64,000 nucleotides of DNA from Henriciella sp. GTDB taxonomy: Bacteria > Pseudomonadota > Alphaproteobacteria > Caulobacterales > Hyphomonadaceae. The translations under genes and the position numbers were made by a program. Of this stretch, positions 43,181 to 52,761 are shown one piece after another. The notes beneath the pieces were generated by a model. That model had not been told where the DNA came from. It was given only the letters and a program-made list of their open reading frames with translations, and did not search any database. The DNA is taken from assembly GCA_021776655.1 (NCBI GenBank), contig JAJFFK010000034.1:25404-89403 (forward strand), in the 5' to 3' direction. The first letter of the stretch is position 1. Each line of letters starts with the position of its first letter.

Positions 43181-43963
43181 CTAAACCACACGCTCGACCA
43201 TCATATGCTTGACATTGGCGATGGCTTTGGCCGGGTTGAGGCCTTTCGGGCAGACCTGCGCGCAGTTCATGATGGTGTGGCAGCGATAGAGTTTGAACGG
43301 GTCTTCGAGGTCGTCGAGGCGCTCACCAGTGGCTTCGTCGCGGCTATCGATTAACCAGCGATAGGCCTGTAACAGCGCCGCTGGGCCGAGATATTTGTCG
43401 CCGTTCCACCAGTAGGATGGGCATGAGGTCGAACAACACGCGCACAGGATACACTCATACAGACCGTCCAATTGTTCGCGGTCTTCTGGGGTTTGTTTCC
43501 ACTCGCGTTCCGGGGCCGGCGTGTCAGTCTTCAGGAACGGCTGCACATAGGCGTGCTGGGCATAGAAGTTTGTCAGGTCCGGGATCAGGTCACGCACCAC
43601 AGGCAGGCTTGGCAGCGGCGCGATGGTAATCGTGCGTCCAGCCACTTCGTCCCAACCCTTGGTGCAAGCGATGGAATTGTGCCCACCGATATTCATCGCG
43701 CAGGAGCCGCAAACCCCCTCACGGCACGAGCGCCGAAAGGCCAGCGTCGGATCAATTTTGTTCTTGATATAGAGCAGGACATCGAGAACCATCGGCCCGC
43801 ATTTGCTCGTATCGACGTGATAGGTGTCCCAACGCGGATTGCTGCCCTGTTCCGGGCTGTAGCGATAGACCCGAAACGCCTTGGTCTTTTTCGCGCCATC
43901 CGGCTTGGGCCAGGTCTTGCCTTTGCCAATAACGGAATTCTTTGGAAGGGTGAGCTGTACCAT
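43181..43963 (-). CDS. sdhB: succinate dehydrogenase iron-sulfur subunit
   Basis: A 260-aa Fe-S subunit of respiratory complex II. It carries the [2Fe-2S] ligands in [16 protein letters not shown], the [4Fe-4S] motif in [15 protein letters not shown] and the [3Fe-4S] motif in [17 protein letters not shown]. It passes electrons from SdhA to quinone. It is the last gene of the leftward sdhC-D-A-B operon, 9 bases after sdhA, and is tail-to-tail with the GH19 gene. Confidence 0.97.
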   Translation of the reverse strand: MVQLTLPKNSVIGKGKTWPKPDGAKKTKAFRVYRYSPEQGSNPRWDTYHVDTSKCGPMVLDVLLYIKNKIDPTLAFRRSCREGVCGSCAMNIGGHNSIACTKGWDEVAGRTITIAPLPSLPVVRDLIPDLTNFYAQHAYVQPFLKTDTPAPEREWKQTPEDREQLDGLYECILCACCSTSCPSYWWNGDKYLGPAALLQAYRWLIDSRDEATGERLDDLEDPFKLYRCHTIMNCAQVCPKGLNPAKAIANVKHMMVERVV

Positions 43964-43972
43964 AATCGTTTC

Positions 43973-45766
43973 CTAGTAAACCCGCTTGGCCGGGACGATA
44001 TAGTCGATATCGTCGGTCATCGTGTAATCGTGTACGGGGCGGTAATCGATTGAGACTTTGCCGCCCGTATCAACCCATGCCAGTGTGTGTTTCATCCAGT
44101 CGCCATCATCACGGTCCGAGAAGTCCTCGCGGGCATGCGCGCCGCGACTTTCCTTGCGGTTTTCAGCCCCGGTCACCGTGACCGCCGCTTGCGCGATCAG
44201 ATTGTCGAACTCGAGCGCTTCCATCAGGTCGGTGTTCCAGACCATTGTGCGATCCTCGACATTCAGGCCGGGCAGTTTGCTATAAACCGCAGCGATCTTG
44301 GACATGCCTTCACTCATCACGTCGCCGGTGCGAAACACCGCGCAATTGTCTTGCATGGCTTTTTGCATTTCGAGGCGCAGATCGGCAACCGAATGCTCGC
44401 CCTTGGCCTTGCGATAGCGGTCAAACCGGGCGGTGTGGCCATCCGTTTGCGCGTCGGTCACAGCAGGCTGAGTCGCCCCGGCCTGCAGCGTCTCACCGCA
44501 GCGCAGACCCGCCGCGCGGCCAAACACAACCAGGTCAATCAGCGAGTTCGACCCAAGACGGTTCGCGCCGTGAACCGACACACAAGCCGCCTCACCCACC
44601 GCCATCAGGCCCTCGACAACCGCATCAGGATCGTCGCCGGTCTTGGTCAGGACTTCGCCGTGGAAATTGGTCGGGATACCGCCCATATTGTAGTGCACAG
44701 TTGGCAGAACCGGGATCGGCTCCTTGGTCACATCAACGCCAGAGAAGATGCGCGCGGTCTCTGAAATGCCCGGCAGGCGCTTGGCCAGCGTTTCGGCGGG
44801 CAGATGTTCCAGGTGCAAGAAGATATGATCCTTGTCCGGGCCAACCCCGCGCCCTTCGCGGATCTCAATCGTCATCGCGCGCGAGACGACATCACGCGAG
44901 GCCAGGTCTTTCGCCGACGGCGCATAGCGCTCCATGAAGCGCTCACCCTCTGAATTGGTCAGATAGCCGCCTTCGCCGCGTGAGCCTTCAGTGATCAGGC
45001 AGCCTGCGCCGTAAATCCCGGTTGGGTGGAATTGCACGAACTCCATATCCTGCAACGGCAAGCCAGCGCGCAGCACCATCGCGTTGCCGTCGCCGGTACA
45101 GGTATGGGCTGAGGTACAGCTGAAGAAAGCGCGGCCATAACCGCCGGTCGCCAGAATAGTCTTCTGCGCCCGGAACCGGTGCAGCGTGCCATCATCCAAC
45201 TTCCACGCGGTCACCCCGCAGCAGGTCCCGTCATCAGCCATGATCAGGTCAAGCGCAAAATATTCGATAAAGAACTCGGTTTCGTTCTTCAGCGCCTGGC
45301 CGTACAATGTGTGCAGCATGGCGTGGCCCGTACGGTCAGCCGCCGCGCAGGTACGCTGGGCTTCCGGGCCTTTGCCCATATTCTGCATCATCCCGCCAAA
45401 CGGGCGCTGATAGATATTACCCTCTTCGGTGCGCGAGAATGGCATGCCCCAATGTTCAAGTTCATACACCGCTTCAGGGGCGTTCTTGCAGAGATATTCA
45501 ATCGAATCCTGATCGCCGAGCCAGTCAGAGCCTTTGACCGTGTCATACATGTGCCAGCGCCAATTATCCTCGCTCATATTGCCCAGTGACGCCGCGATCC
45601 CGCCTTGCGCCGCCACAGTGTGCGAGCGGGTCGGGAAGACTTTGGTGATACAGGCGGTTTTCAAACCCGCTTGCGCCGCGCCCAAAGCTGCACGAAGGCC
45701 AGAGCCACCCGCCCCGACAACCACGACATCATAAGTATGGTCGATAAATTCGTAATCGCTCATCAT
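43973..45766 (-). CDS. sdhA: succinate dehydrogenase flavoprotein subunit
   Basis: A 597-aa catalytic subunit that oxidises succinate to fumarate. The FAD-binding fold starts [20 protein letters not shown], the covalent-flavin histidine lies in [17 protein letters not shown], and the active-site region [21 protein letters not shown] is intact, with [16 protein letters not shown] later. Length is typical for alphaproteobacteria. AGAGG precedes the double ATG at 45766. Confidence 0.98.
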   Translation of the reverse strand: MMSDYEFIDHTYDVVVVGAGGSGLRAALGAAQAGLKTACITKVFPTRSHTVAAQGGIAASLGNMSEDNWRWHMYDTVKGSDWLGDQDSIEYLCKNAPEAVYELEHWGMPFSRTEEGNIYQRPFGGMMQNMGKGPEAQRTCAAADRTGHAMLHTLYGQALKNETEFFIEYFALDLIMADDGTCCGVTAWKLDDGTLHRFRAQKTILATGGYGRAFFSCTSAHTCTGDGNAMVLRAGLPLQDMEFVQFHPTGIYGAGCLITEGSRGEGGYLTNSEGERFMERYAPSAKDLASRDVVSRAMTIEIREGRGVGPDKDHIFLHLEHLPAETLAKRLPGISETARIFSGVDVTKEPIPVLPTVHYNMGGIPTNFHGEVLTKTGDDPDAVVEGLMAVGEAACVSVHGANRLGSNSLIDLVVFGRAAGLRCGETLQAGATQPAVTDAQTDGHTARFDRYRKAKGEHSVADLRLEMQKAMQDNCAVFRTGDVMSEGMSKIAAVYSKLPGLNVEDRTMVWNTDLMEALEFDNLIAQAAVTVTGAENRKESRGAHAREDFSDRDDGDWMKHTLAWVDTGGKVSIDYRPVHDYTMTDDIDYIVPAKRVY

Positions 45767-45788
45767 TTGTCCTCTTCGCGGCGCGCCC

Positions 45789-46169
45789 TCAAGCGCTCGC
45801 AGTCATCCAGATTTTCAGCACTGACAGGATCGCTGCAGTAAACAAAGCCATGACGGCAAACGTGTTCAAGATCATCAGCGCCTGCCGGCTGCCGGACTTG
45901 CTGATATAGTCCTCAATCACCGTCTGCAGGCCGAGGCGCATATGGTAGAGCGCGGCGCTGAGCGTCAGGATCAGCAGGATCGCGTTGATCGGCTGGGCCA
46001 CCCAGTCGATTGCGCCAGCATAACCCACGCGGCAGGCATCCACGATCGAATAGAGAAACCACGGCACCAGAAACAGGAGCGCAATCGCCGTGACGCGCAG
46101 GCGGATATAGTCGCTGGTTCCAGCCCCAGAGGCGCCAAGGCCGCGAACCTTATGTGTATCAGTCGACAT
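45789..46169 (-). CDS. sdhD: succinate dehydrogenase hydrophobic membrane anchor subunit
   Basis: A 126-aa protein with three membrane helices. The alphaproteobacterial SdhD pattern is seen in [24 protein letters not shown] and the haem-ligand histidine is in [19 protein letters not shown]. The start at ATG 46169 gives the family N-terminus. It lies 13 bases after sdhC. Confidence 0.93.
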   Translation of the reverse strand: MSTDTHKVRGLGASGAGTSDYIRLRVTAIALLFLVPWFLYSIVDACRVGYAGAIDWVAQPINAILLILTLSAALYHMRLGLQTVIEDYISKSGSRQALMILNTFAVMALFTAAILSVLKIWMTASA

Positions 46170-46182
46170 CTTCGCGCCCTCT

Positions 46183-46581
46183 TTAGTAAAACGATGCCAG
46201 CGACCAGATGATCGCAGCACCGACAATTGCAAAAGCCATATTGAACAGCGACCACAGGCTCGCAACTTTTGGCGAAAACCCAACCCCCGGCCCGTCCCAG
46301 ATCAGGTGCCGCAAGCCATTCGCCAGATGGAACAGAACCGCCATCGTCCAGGCAAAGAGCAGCAATTGCCCCGGCAGGGAGAACGCAATCAGCTCAATCA
46401 CATGATAGGCCTCAGGCCCCATTGCCAGCGCCACTAGCCACGCCCCGATCAGGAACGCGCCGCCATACAGGCCGACGCCGGTGAGGCGGTGAAAAATCGA
46501 GGCATACATGGTTGCATGCCAGTCCCATATTTGCAGATGCGGGGACAGTGGACGGGTATCTTTTGCACGCGATCCTGCCAT
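46183..46581 (-). CDS. sdhC: succinate dehydrogenase cytochrome b556 subunit
   Basis: A 132-aa protein with three membrane helices. The family signature RPLSPHLQIWDWHATMYASIFHRLTGVGL (key residues Ser-Pro-His and His-Arg-Thr-Gly) and the haem-ligand histidine in HLANGLRHLIWD are present. First gene of the operon, with AGGAG before its ATG. Confidence 0.95.
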   Translation of the reverse strand: MAGSRAKDTRPLSPHLQIWDWHATMYASIFHRLTGVGLYGGAFLIGAWLVALAMGPEAYHVIELIAFSLPGQLLLFAWTMAVLFHLANGLRHLIWDGPGVGFSPKVASLWSLFNMAFAIVGAAIIWSLASFY

Positions 46582-46672
46582 GAAAAGCTCCTAAGCATGA
46601 TTGCTTTCGCTTGCCGCCGTTTCTAAGCAGGTCGTAATGTCTGTCAACGCGGCATCGGAGGCCAATCACGTG

Positions 46673-48406
46673 ATGTTCAGAAAATGTGTTACTGTCGCCG
46701 TCCTGTTTGCCACTGCCTGTGTCAGTACTTCACCGCAAGATACCGGCTTGGATACTGTAATCGCGCAATATGAGATATTTGCCCAAAGCGGTGATCCAGA
46801 AGCCGCTGCCCGCGCGGCGCATCAGACACCACAACGCTGGGGTGAGGTCACACCGGAATATGTTGCTGCACGCGCAGCTACAGCGCAAGCCTTGCTCGAT
46901 CAGTTAAACCAATTGGACAACAACCCGCGCGGTCCCGAGACGGCCATCCTCCGCCACGCCTTGCAGGCTGAAATTGACGCCTACACTTACGACGCGGCGC
47001 GTGTTCCGCTGGTTGGGGATTGGGGCTTTTTTGCTGAGCCTCATTTCGCCGCGAACAGCACGCGTTTGACTTCGCGTGGTGACGCAGAGGCCTGGATCGC
47101 CCGTCTTAATGATGTGCCACGCTATTTCGATGACAATATCGCAAACATGCGACGCGGCATGGCGCAGAGCTGGACCGCGCATGGCGACCCCCTTGCCACC
47201 AGTCTCGAACAAGTGCGCGAGCAAATCGTAGAGGACGCTGCCGAAAGCGGATTGTACGCGCCGTTCCTGACTCTTCCAGCGGACATGGACACCGATACCG
47301 CAGCGCGTCTGCAAGCCGAAGGCCTTGCCTCCGCAGCCCGCGCGATTGCGGCGTATCGCGGCCTAAAGGTGTTTCTGGAAACCGAATACGCTCCTGCCGC
47401 CCGGCCTGAACCGGGGCTCGGATCGTTACAGGGCGGGATGGCCGCCTATGAAGCGGCCATCACCTCTTACACTGCTGGATCAGGCTATTCAGCCGCCGAT
47501 ATCCACGCGCTTGGTCGATCCGAAGTCGCCCGTATCCGCGCTGAAATGGAAGCGATTATCGCCGATTTGAATTTCCAGGGCAGCTTCACTGACTTCACTG
47601 ATTTCTTGCGAACGGATCCGTCTTTCTATGCTGAAACGCCGCAGGACCTGCTTGAAAAGGCGGCTGAAATTTCCAAGCGTCTGGATGCTATTCTACCGCG
47701 TTACTTCGGCAAGCTGCCGCGTTTAACCTACGGTGTCGAAGCTGTGCCTGCTGCAATTGCGCCGGGCTATACAACCGGGCGCTATTCCGGCGGCAACGCA
47801 GAGGCAGGGATTGCCGGAACCTATCTCGTCAACACGTACGCGCTTGACCAGCGACCACTTTACGAATTGCCTGCCCTGTCCGCGCACGAAGCGGTGCCGG
47901 GCCACCATCTCCAGATTTCGCTGGCTCAAGAGTTGGAAAACGTCCCGGAATTTCGCAAATCCTATTACGCCACGGCGTTCGGCGAAGGCTGGGGCCTGTA
48001 TGCTGAAAAGCTGGCCGGTGAAGCGGGCATTTACCGCACACCGTATGAGCGATTTGGCCAGCTTTCCTATGAGATGTGGCGCGCCTGCCGCCTGGTCGTC
48101 GATACAGGTCTGCATGCCTATGGCTGGAGCCGAGAGCAGGCCGAGGCTTGTTTCATCGACAATACTGCGCTGGCGCCGCTCAACATCGAAACCGAGGTGA
48201 CGCGCTATATTGGCTGGCCGGGGCAGGCCACGGGCTACAAAATCGGCGAGCTAAAAATCCTCGACCTGCGCAAGCGTGCCAAAACCGCGCTCGGTGAGGA
48301 TTTCGACATCCGCGCGTTCCACGATCACTTGCTTGGGGCTGGCTCAATGCCTATGGACGCACTCGAGGCGCGCATGAGCGCGTGGATTGAGGGGCAAACT
48401 CAGTAG
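46673..48406 (+). CDS. DUF885 family peptidase-like lipoprotein
   Basis: About 577 aa. The N-terminus MFRKCVTVAVLFATACVSTS carries a lipobox-like FATAC. The DUF885 core includes a putative zinc motif HEAVPGHHLQ in LPALSAHEAVPGHH, followed downstream by YATAFGEGWGLYAEKL, as in M32-like/DUF885 peptidases. It is probably an exported metallopeptidase. The start is ATG 46673 or GTG 46670, behind GGAGG. It is divergent from sdhC. Confidence 0.88.
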   Translation: MFRKCVTVAVLFATACVSTSPQDTGLDTVIAQYEIFAQSGDPEAAARAAHQTPQRWGEVTPEYVAARAATAQALLDQLNQLDNNPRGPETAILRHALQAEIDAYTYDAARVPLVGDWGFFAEPHFAANSTRLTSRGDAEAWIARLNDVPRYFDDNIANMRRGMAQSWTAHGDPLATSLEQVREQIVEDAAESGLYAPFLTLPADMDTDTAARLQAEGLASAARAIAAYRGLKVFLETEYAPAARPEPGLGSLQGGMAAYEAAITSYTAGSGYSAADIHALGRSEVARIRAEMEAIIADLNFQGSFTDFTDFLRTDPSFYAETPQDLLEKAAEISKRLDAILPRYFGKLPRLTYGVEAVPAAIAPGYTTGRYSGGNAEAGIAGTYLVNTYALDQRPLYELPALSAHEAVPGHHLQISLAQELENVPEFRKSYYATAFGEGWGLYAEKLAGEAGIYRTPYERFGQLSYEMWRACRLVVDTGLHAYGWSREQAEACFIDNTALAPLNIETEVTRYIGWPGQATGYKIGELKILDLRKRAKTALGEDFDIRAFHDHLLGAGSMPMDALEARMSAWIEGQTQ

Positions 48407-48413
48407 CCCCTCA
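48388..48413 (+). terminator. hairpin over the DUF885 stop codon
   Basis: TGAGGGGC pairs with GCCCCTCA across the TAG stop codon. It has an eight-base stem but lacks a proper T-run, so it is either a weak terminator or a 3'-end stabiliser. Confidence 0.5.
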
Positions 48414-48483
48414 TTCGAATACCGTTCAGATACAGCGTGCCATGCTGCTAAGCTCCTGCAAGCCTTGCAAAGTGGAACTTCAG

Positions 48484-48813
48484 ATGCGGTTATTTTATTT
48501 ATTGGGACTATTCAGCCTTGTCATCGCGCCTGTCGCAAACGCCGACATCATGCGCGAACTGTCCCGGCTCGATGGCTACACGATCACCCATACCGGCACG
48601 GTGACCGGCTATATTGACGAGGATGGTGAGGAACAAGATTCCTATCGCGGCTGCGACTATGACCGCGTCCTGATTGTCGATGACAAACTGCGCGTGACCT
48701 GCAAGGAGTATGACTATAATTATGCCTCGTCCCCAACCATCATCATTTTGGAAAGATGGGGCCGCGCCATCGCGATCATAGACGAAGAGGTCTATAGCGT
48801 CAGTCTGGATTGA
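48484..48813 (+). CDS. small exported protein, 109 aa, unknown
   Basis: Signal peptide MRLFYLLGLFSLVIAPVANA then a short mature domain rich in Asp/Tyr (YIDEDGEEQDSYRGCDYDRVL) with two cysteines that could pair. No family recognised. The start is the ATG at 48484, where the signal begins. It ends 17 bases before the amidotransferase gene and may share its transcript. Confidence 0.72.
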   Translation: MRLFYLLGLFSLVIAPVANADIMRELSRLDGYTITHTGTVTGYIDEDGEEQDSYRGCDYDRVLIVDDKLRVTCKEYDYNYASSPTIIILERWGRAIAIIDEEVYSVSLD

Positions 48814-48830
48814 TAAGGGTCTCTAACTCA

Positions 48831-49550
48831 ATGAAACTCACGATTATCGAAACTGGCCATGTCCCGGCCAGCATCAGCGCCGATTGGCCGTCTTACCCGG
48901 CAATGTTCGAAGCTCTGCTCGCCCCGCACATGCCCGGCCTCACGGTTGAAACCGTCGAGCTGTATAGCGGCGCGACCCTGCCCGCCCCAGCCAATCTTGA
49001 AGCCATCCTGATCACCGGCGCTGCGGCGGGCGTCTATGACGATACGCCGTGGATGCAGCCACTATTTGAGTTCATCCGCGCCGCAGCCACTGCTGGAATG
49101 CCGCAAATCGGCATCTGTTTCGGGCATCAGGCAATTGCCAAGGCGCTCGGTGCAGAGGTCACCAAGTCCGACAAGGGCTGGGGCATTGGCCGCCATGACT
49201 ATCAGATCCGTGCGCGGCCAGACTGGCTCGGTGACAGCGCTGCTACGAGGTTTGCGCTCGGTGTCAGTCATCAAGATCAGGTCTTGTCCCTACCGCCGGG
49301 CGCGCTGACTGTCGCGGGCAGCGATTTTTGTCCTTATGCGGCGATTGACTATCCATCTGCAACCGCCATCAGCTTTCAGGGCCATCCGGAATATAGCCCC
49401 GAGTTCGCCTGCGCCCTTTACGCCATTCGCAAAGGCACAATCTTAGCTTCAGACAAGGTCGATGCGGCCGGTGACAGCTTCTCCCAACCGCTGGACAATA
49501 ATCTTGTCGGCAAGTGGATGGCGCGGTTCCTGAGCAGCCACACCAGTTAA
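48831..49550 (+). CDS. class I glutamine amidotransferase family protein
   Basis: A 239-aa GATase1-fold protein with the nucleophile elbow GICFGHQAIAKALG (Cys), followed by SHQDQVLSLPPG and the catalytic His-Glu region FQGHPEYSPEF. Stand-alone proteins of this type are often annotated as GMP synthase-like amidotransferases or gamma-glutamyl hydrolases of polyamine pathways; no partner synthetase lies nearby. The start is ATG 48831. Confidence 0.88.
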   Translation: MKLTIIETGHVPASISADWPSYPAMFEALLAPHMPGLTVETVELYSGATLPAPANLEAILITGAAAGVYDDTPWMQPLFEFIRAAATAGMPQIGICFGHQAIAKALGAEVTKSDKGWGIGRHDYQIRARPDWLGDSAATRFALGVSHQDQVLSLPPGALTVAGSDFCPYAAIDYPSATAISFQGHPEYSPEFACALYAIRKGTILASDKVDAAGDSFSQPLDNNLVGKWMARFLSSHTS

Positions 49551-49673
49551 CCGAACAATCGCAATACCCGAAAGGCCGCTCGGCGACCTGATAATCACTA
49601 ATCTGGCTTGCAAATTGCTGTTCACCTCGCCAGAAACCCGATTCTGGACACTTTGGCTTAGGACGCACTGTAA

Positions 49674-51191
49674 ATGATCCCGACACCTCGCACTGATATC
49701 GCCCCCAATTCACTCGATTTTGAGATCCTGCCGCTGATCAAGCCGACCGGGTTTCGCGAGTATGACGCGCGTTGGTGGTTCAATGGCATTGGCCACGAAA
49801 AAGCGCCAGAGCTGAACTTCACAGGTGTCCAGGCCCTCGGCCTCGGCATGGCGACGCTGTTTCACGAAATGGGCGTCGACCCGAAAGTCGTCACTGGCCA
49901 CGATTACCGCTCGATCAGCCAGCCGATCAAGAACGCGCTGATCCTTGGCCTCATTCAAGGCGGTTGCGAGGTATTAGACATTGGTCTCGCTCTCTCGCCA
50001 ACGGTCTATTGGGCCCAGTTTGAGCTGGATGCCGCTTGCTGCGCGATGGTCACAGCCAGTCATAATGAAAACGGTTGGACGGGCGTCAAAATGGGCGCCG
50101 ACAAGCCGCTGACCTTTGGCCCGGTTGAGATGGGTCGCCTGAAAGAGATCGTTATGTCAGGCGCATTCCAACCTCGCGCTGGCGGCGGCACCTTCCGCGT
50201 CGATGGTATCCGCGAAAAATATATCGCCTCATGTGCCGACGGCGTCAGCATCAAACGCCCGCTGAAAGTCATTGCGGCTTGTGGCAATGGTACAGCGGGC
50301 GCATTTGCCCCTGATGCCTTGCGTGCGATGGGGGTCGACGTGATCGAGATGGATTGCAATCTCGACAACACATTCCCGAAATATAACCCCAACCCCGAAG
50401 ACGCGGAAATGCTGCACGAAATGGCCAAAGCAGTCAAAGCGCATGGCGCGGATATCGCGCTTGGCTTTGACGGTGACGGTGACCGCTGCGGCGTCGTCGA
50501 CAATACCGGCACAGAAATTTACGCCGACAAGATCGGCCTGATGCTGGCGCGCGACCTGTCAAAGGAATATCCAGATGCCAAATTCGTCGTCGATGTGAAA
50601 TCCACCGGCCTGTACAAAACCGACCCGGTGCTGAAGCAAAACGGTGCCACCGTCGATTATTACAAGACCGGACATTCCTATATCAAGCGCCGCACCAATG
50701 AATTAGGCGCGCTTGCCGGGTTTGAGAAATCTGGCCATTTTTTCTTCCGCCCTCCGATTGGTCTTGGCTATGATTGCGGCCTGACGGCGGCCAAGGCGAT
50801 CCTCGAAATGCTCGATCGTAATCCAGAGCGTAGCATGGCTGACCTGAAATCCGATCTCGGTGTGGCTTACACCTCGCTGACCATGTCGCCGCATTGCGCT
50901 GACGAGATCAAATATCAGGTCATCGACAAGATCGTCGCCGAATATGAGGGCCTCAACGGCAGCACAATTCTCGGTCGCAAAGTGGTTGACGTGAACATGG
51001 TCAACGGTGCCCGCGTCACCCTCGAAGATGGCTCATGGGTGCTGGTGCGCGCCAGCTCAAACAAGCCGGAACTGGTTGTCGTGGTCGAAAGCATGACCAG
51101 CGAAGACGATATGCGCGACCTGTTCCACAAAGAGGTCAAACCCCGGCTCGGCAAACATTCAGAGGTTGGCGCGTATAATCAGGAGATTTAG
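49674..51191 (+). CDS. phosphomannomutase/phosphoglucomutase
   Basis: A 505-aa alpha-D-phosphohexomutase of the ManB/AlgC type. It has the phosphoserine loop TASHNENGWTGVKMG, the metal loop GFDGDGDRCGVVD, the sugar-binding loop GFEKSGHFFF and the phosphate-binding C-terminal RASSNKPELVVVVE. It interconverts mannose/glucose 1- and 6-phosphates for envelope polysaccharide precursors. The N-terminus is longer than in the minimal enzyme. Confidence 0.93.
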   Translation: MIPTPRTDIAPNSLDFEILPLIKPTGFREYDARWWFNGIGHEKAPELNFTGVQALGLGMATLFHEMGVDPKVVTGHDYRSISQPIKNALILGLIQGGCEVLDIGLALSPTVYWAQFELDAACCAMVTASHNENGWTGVKMGADKPLTFGPVEMGRLKEIVMSGAFQPRAGGGTFRVDGIREKYIASCADGVSIKRPLKVIAACGNGTAGAFAPDALRAMGVDVIEMDCNLDNTFPKYNPNPEDAEMLHEMAKAVKAHGADIALGFDGDGDRCGVVDNTGTEIYADKIGLMLARDLSKEYPDAKFVVDVKSTGLYKTDPVLKQNGATVDYYKTGHSYIKRRTNELGALAGFEKSGHFFFRPPIGLGYDCGLTAAKAILEMLDRNPERSMADLKSDLGVAYTSLTMSPHCADEIKYQVIDKIVAEYEGLNGSTILGRKVVDVNMVNGARVTLEDGSWVLVRASSNKPELVVVVESMTSEDDMRDLFHKEVKPRLGKHSEVGAYNQEI

Positions 51192-51239
51192 CCGCTTCGC
51201 ATTCTAGGCTCCAAATCAAAACTCGGGTAAACAGCTGGC

Positions 51240-51731
51240 ATGAGCGGACGTGACCTTTCAGACCCAGAGAAACGTGCGTGGCAGGCCGCGATGCGGCATG
51301 TTCGGCCATTAACCGGCCGTGGCGGTGCAGCGGGGTTGCGGCGCAGCACGCGAGGACATGAAACCCTTGCACCGACCCTGCCTTCAACGCGAAAAAACCG
51401 AACTGTACCAGCCCCCCCACAGCATCGCGGCGGCGACAAGCGCGTGCGTCGTGGCAAACAACTGGTCTCTGCGAGCTTTGACTTGCACGGTCACACCCAA
51501 GACACTGCCTGGCGATTATTGCCACAATTCCTCGCTCGCGAACAAGCCAGAGGAGCGCAATGCGTGATTGTGATTACCGGTAAAGGCCGATACGGCGACG
51601 GGGTGCTGCGGCGCAACTTTCTACACTGGCTGGACCTGCCAGAGGCGCGCGGCCTGGTCAGTGGGTTTGCCCCGGCGCATGCCCGTCATGGCGGCGGCGG
51701 TGCCTGGTATGTCTTCCTGCGCAAACGCTAA
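51240..51731 (+). CDS. Smr domain protein
   Basis: A 163-aa protein. The N-terminal half is basic and unstructured, and the C-terminal Smr domain (about 80-163) shows SFDLHGHTQDTAWRLL and VIVITGKGRYGDGVLRR with the typical HGGGGAWYVFLRK end. Stand-alone Smr proteins are small nucleases or ribosome-collision factors in some bacteria. It lies 48 bases after the phosphomutase gene, with no clear ribosome site. Confidence 0.9.
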   Translation: MSGRDLSDPEKRAWQAAMRHVRPLTGRGGAAGLRRSTRGHETLAPTLPSTRKNRTVPAPPQHRGGDKRVRRGKQLVSASFDLHGHTQDTAWRLLPQFLAREQARGAQCVIVITGKGRYGDGVLRRNFLHWLDLPEARGLVSGFAPAHARHGGGGAWYVFLRKR

Positions 51732-51740
51732 GACTGTTAC

Positions 51741-51768
51741 GAAAAAAGGCGACCATCTGGCCGCCTCT
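51741..51768 (-). terminator. mscL terminator
   Basis: On the minus strand GGCGGCC and GGTCGCC pair (one G-U) and are followed by six Ts. It lies about 55 bases after the mscL stop. The opposite strand gives only a poor T-run for the convergent Smr gene. Confidence 0.75.
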
Positions 51769-51821
51769 CTCCACTCTACATACTCTACTGAAGCAATATG
51801 TAGCTAAATCGTGTTAACGAA

Positions 51822-52238
51822 TTACGACTGCTTGGCCAACAGATTGCGGATTTCCTCCAGCAGGACTTCCTGGCGTGGTGGCTCGGCCGGTGCAGCAGGC
51901 GCTTCTTCTTCTTTTTTCTTCATATTATTCATACCCTTGATGATCATGAACATCACGAATGCAACAATGATGAAGGAAATCACCGCTGTGATAAAGCCGC
52001 CCAGATCAACCACGGCGGCTGCCTTGATAACCTCACCCGCCTCACCTAACTGCGCCTCGACGACAGTGTAAGTCAGGCTGGCAAAATCAATACCGCCTAG
52101 TACCGGAGTGAGAAGTGGCAAGAACACGCCTTGGATGAAGGCAGTCACCACGGTCGCGAACGCGCCGCCCATGACAAAACCGACGGCCATATCGACCAGA
52201 TTGCCCTTCATGGCAAACTCTTTGAATTCTTTAAGCAT
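51822..52238 (-). CDS. mscL: large-conductance mechanosensitive channel
   Basis: A 138-aa channel that opens on membrane tension to release solutes during osmotic downshock. The N-terminal amphipathic helix and first membrane helix (KEFAMKGNLVDMAVGFVMGGAF) are canonical. The second helix is FITAVISFIIVAFVMFMIIKG, and the C-terminal bundle helix ends in EVLLEEIRNLLAKQS. AGGGG precedes the start. Confidence 0.96.
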   Translation of the reverse strand: MLKEFKEFAMKGNLVDMAVGFVMGGAFATVVTAFIQGVFLPLLTPVLGGIDFASLTYTVVEAQLGEAGEVIKAAAVVDLGGFITAVISFIIVAFVMFMIIKGMNNMKKKEEEAPAAPAEPPRQEVLLEEIRNLLAKQS

Positions 52239-52339
52239 TTAGCACCCCTATCTTGCTGTTAGCCCAATCAGGCTAGGCGGTTATTGGCTCTAATTCGGCG
52301 TCACAGTCAATCTTTTACCAACAAAGGGCAGGACTGACA

Positions 52340-52639
52340 TTACCGCGTTTCAGGATCATTGCCGCCATTCACCCGGGCGCGTAATTCCTTGCCGGGCCGA
52401 AAGAAAGGGACAGACTTAGCTTCAACTTTGACCGCTTCGCCACTTCTGGGATTGCGCCCGACGCGCGCCTTGCGTTGGCGTACAGAGAACGCCCCGAACC
52501 CGCGCAATTCAACCCGATCACCACGCGCCAGCGCCTCAGCAATCTCATCCAGAATGACACCAACCACACGGTCCAGATCCTCAAACTTGAGGTCCGGGTG
52601 CTCTGCGGCCAAGCGCGCGATCAGTTCTGATCTCAGCAT
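52340..52639 (-). CDS. ihfB: integration host factor subunit beta
   Basis: A 99-aa DNA-bending protein of the HU/IHF family. [18 protein letters not shown] and [29 protein letters not shown] are diagnostic, including the Pro in the RNPRSGE tip that intercalates DNA. It follows rpsA, the order common in proteobacteria. IHF-dependent recombination is relevant to the integrative element 5 kb away. Confidence 0.95.
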   Translation of the reverse strand: MLRSELIARLAAEHPDLKFEDLDRVVGVILDEIAEALARGDRVELRGFGAFSVRQRKARVGRNPRSGEAVKVEAKSVPFFRPGKELRARVNGGNDPETR

Positions 52640-52662
52640 GTGTTTGTTCCTAAACGAAAAAT

Positions 52663-52688
52663 GCGGCGGAGACTAGAGCCTCCGCCGC
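52663..52688 (-). terminator. rpsA intrinsic terminator
   Basis: GCGGCGGAG and CTCCGCCGC form a nine-base stem, and on the minus strand the sequence continues ATTTTTCG. It lies 60 bases after the rpsA stop and 24 bases before ihfB, so ihfB may be reached by partial read-through. Confidence 0.82.
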
Positions 52689-52724
52689 GAAATTTTCTCA
52701 GATGACCTGTTTGTCAGGAAACTG

Positions 52725-52761
52725 AGGATGATGCCTAGGGCCTGATCCTAGGCATCATCCT
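52725..52761 (-). other. perfect 15-bp hairpin over the rpsA stop codon
   Basis: AGGATGATGCCTAGG and CCTAGGCATCATCCT are exact complements around a seven-base loop. The hairpin spans the last codons and the stop of rpsA. There is no T-run, so it is more likely an RNA-processing or stability element than a terminator; the true terminator follows. Confidence 0.7.
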
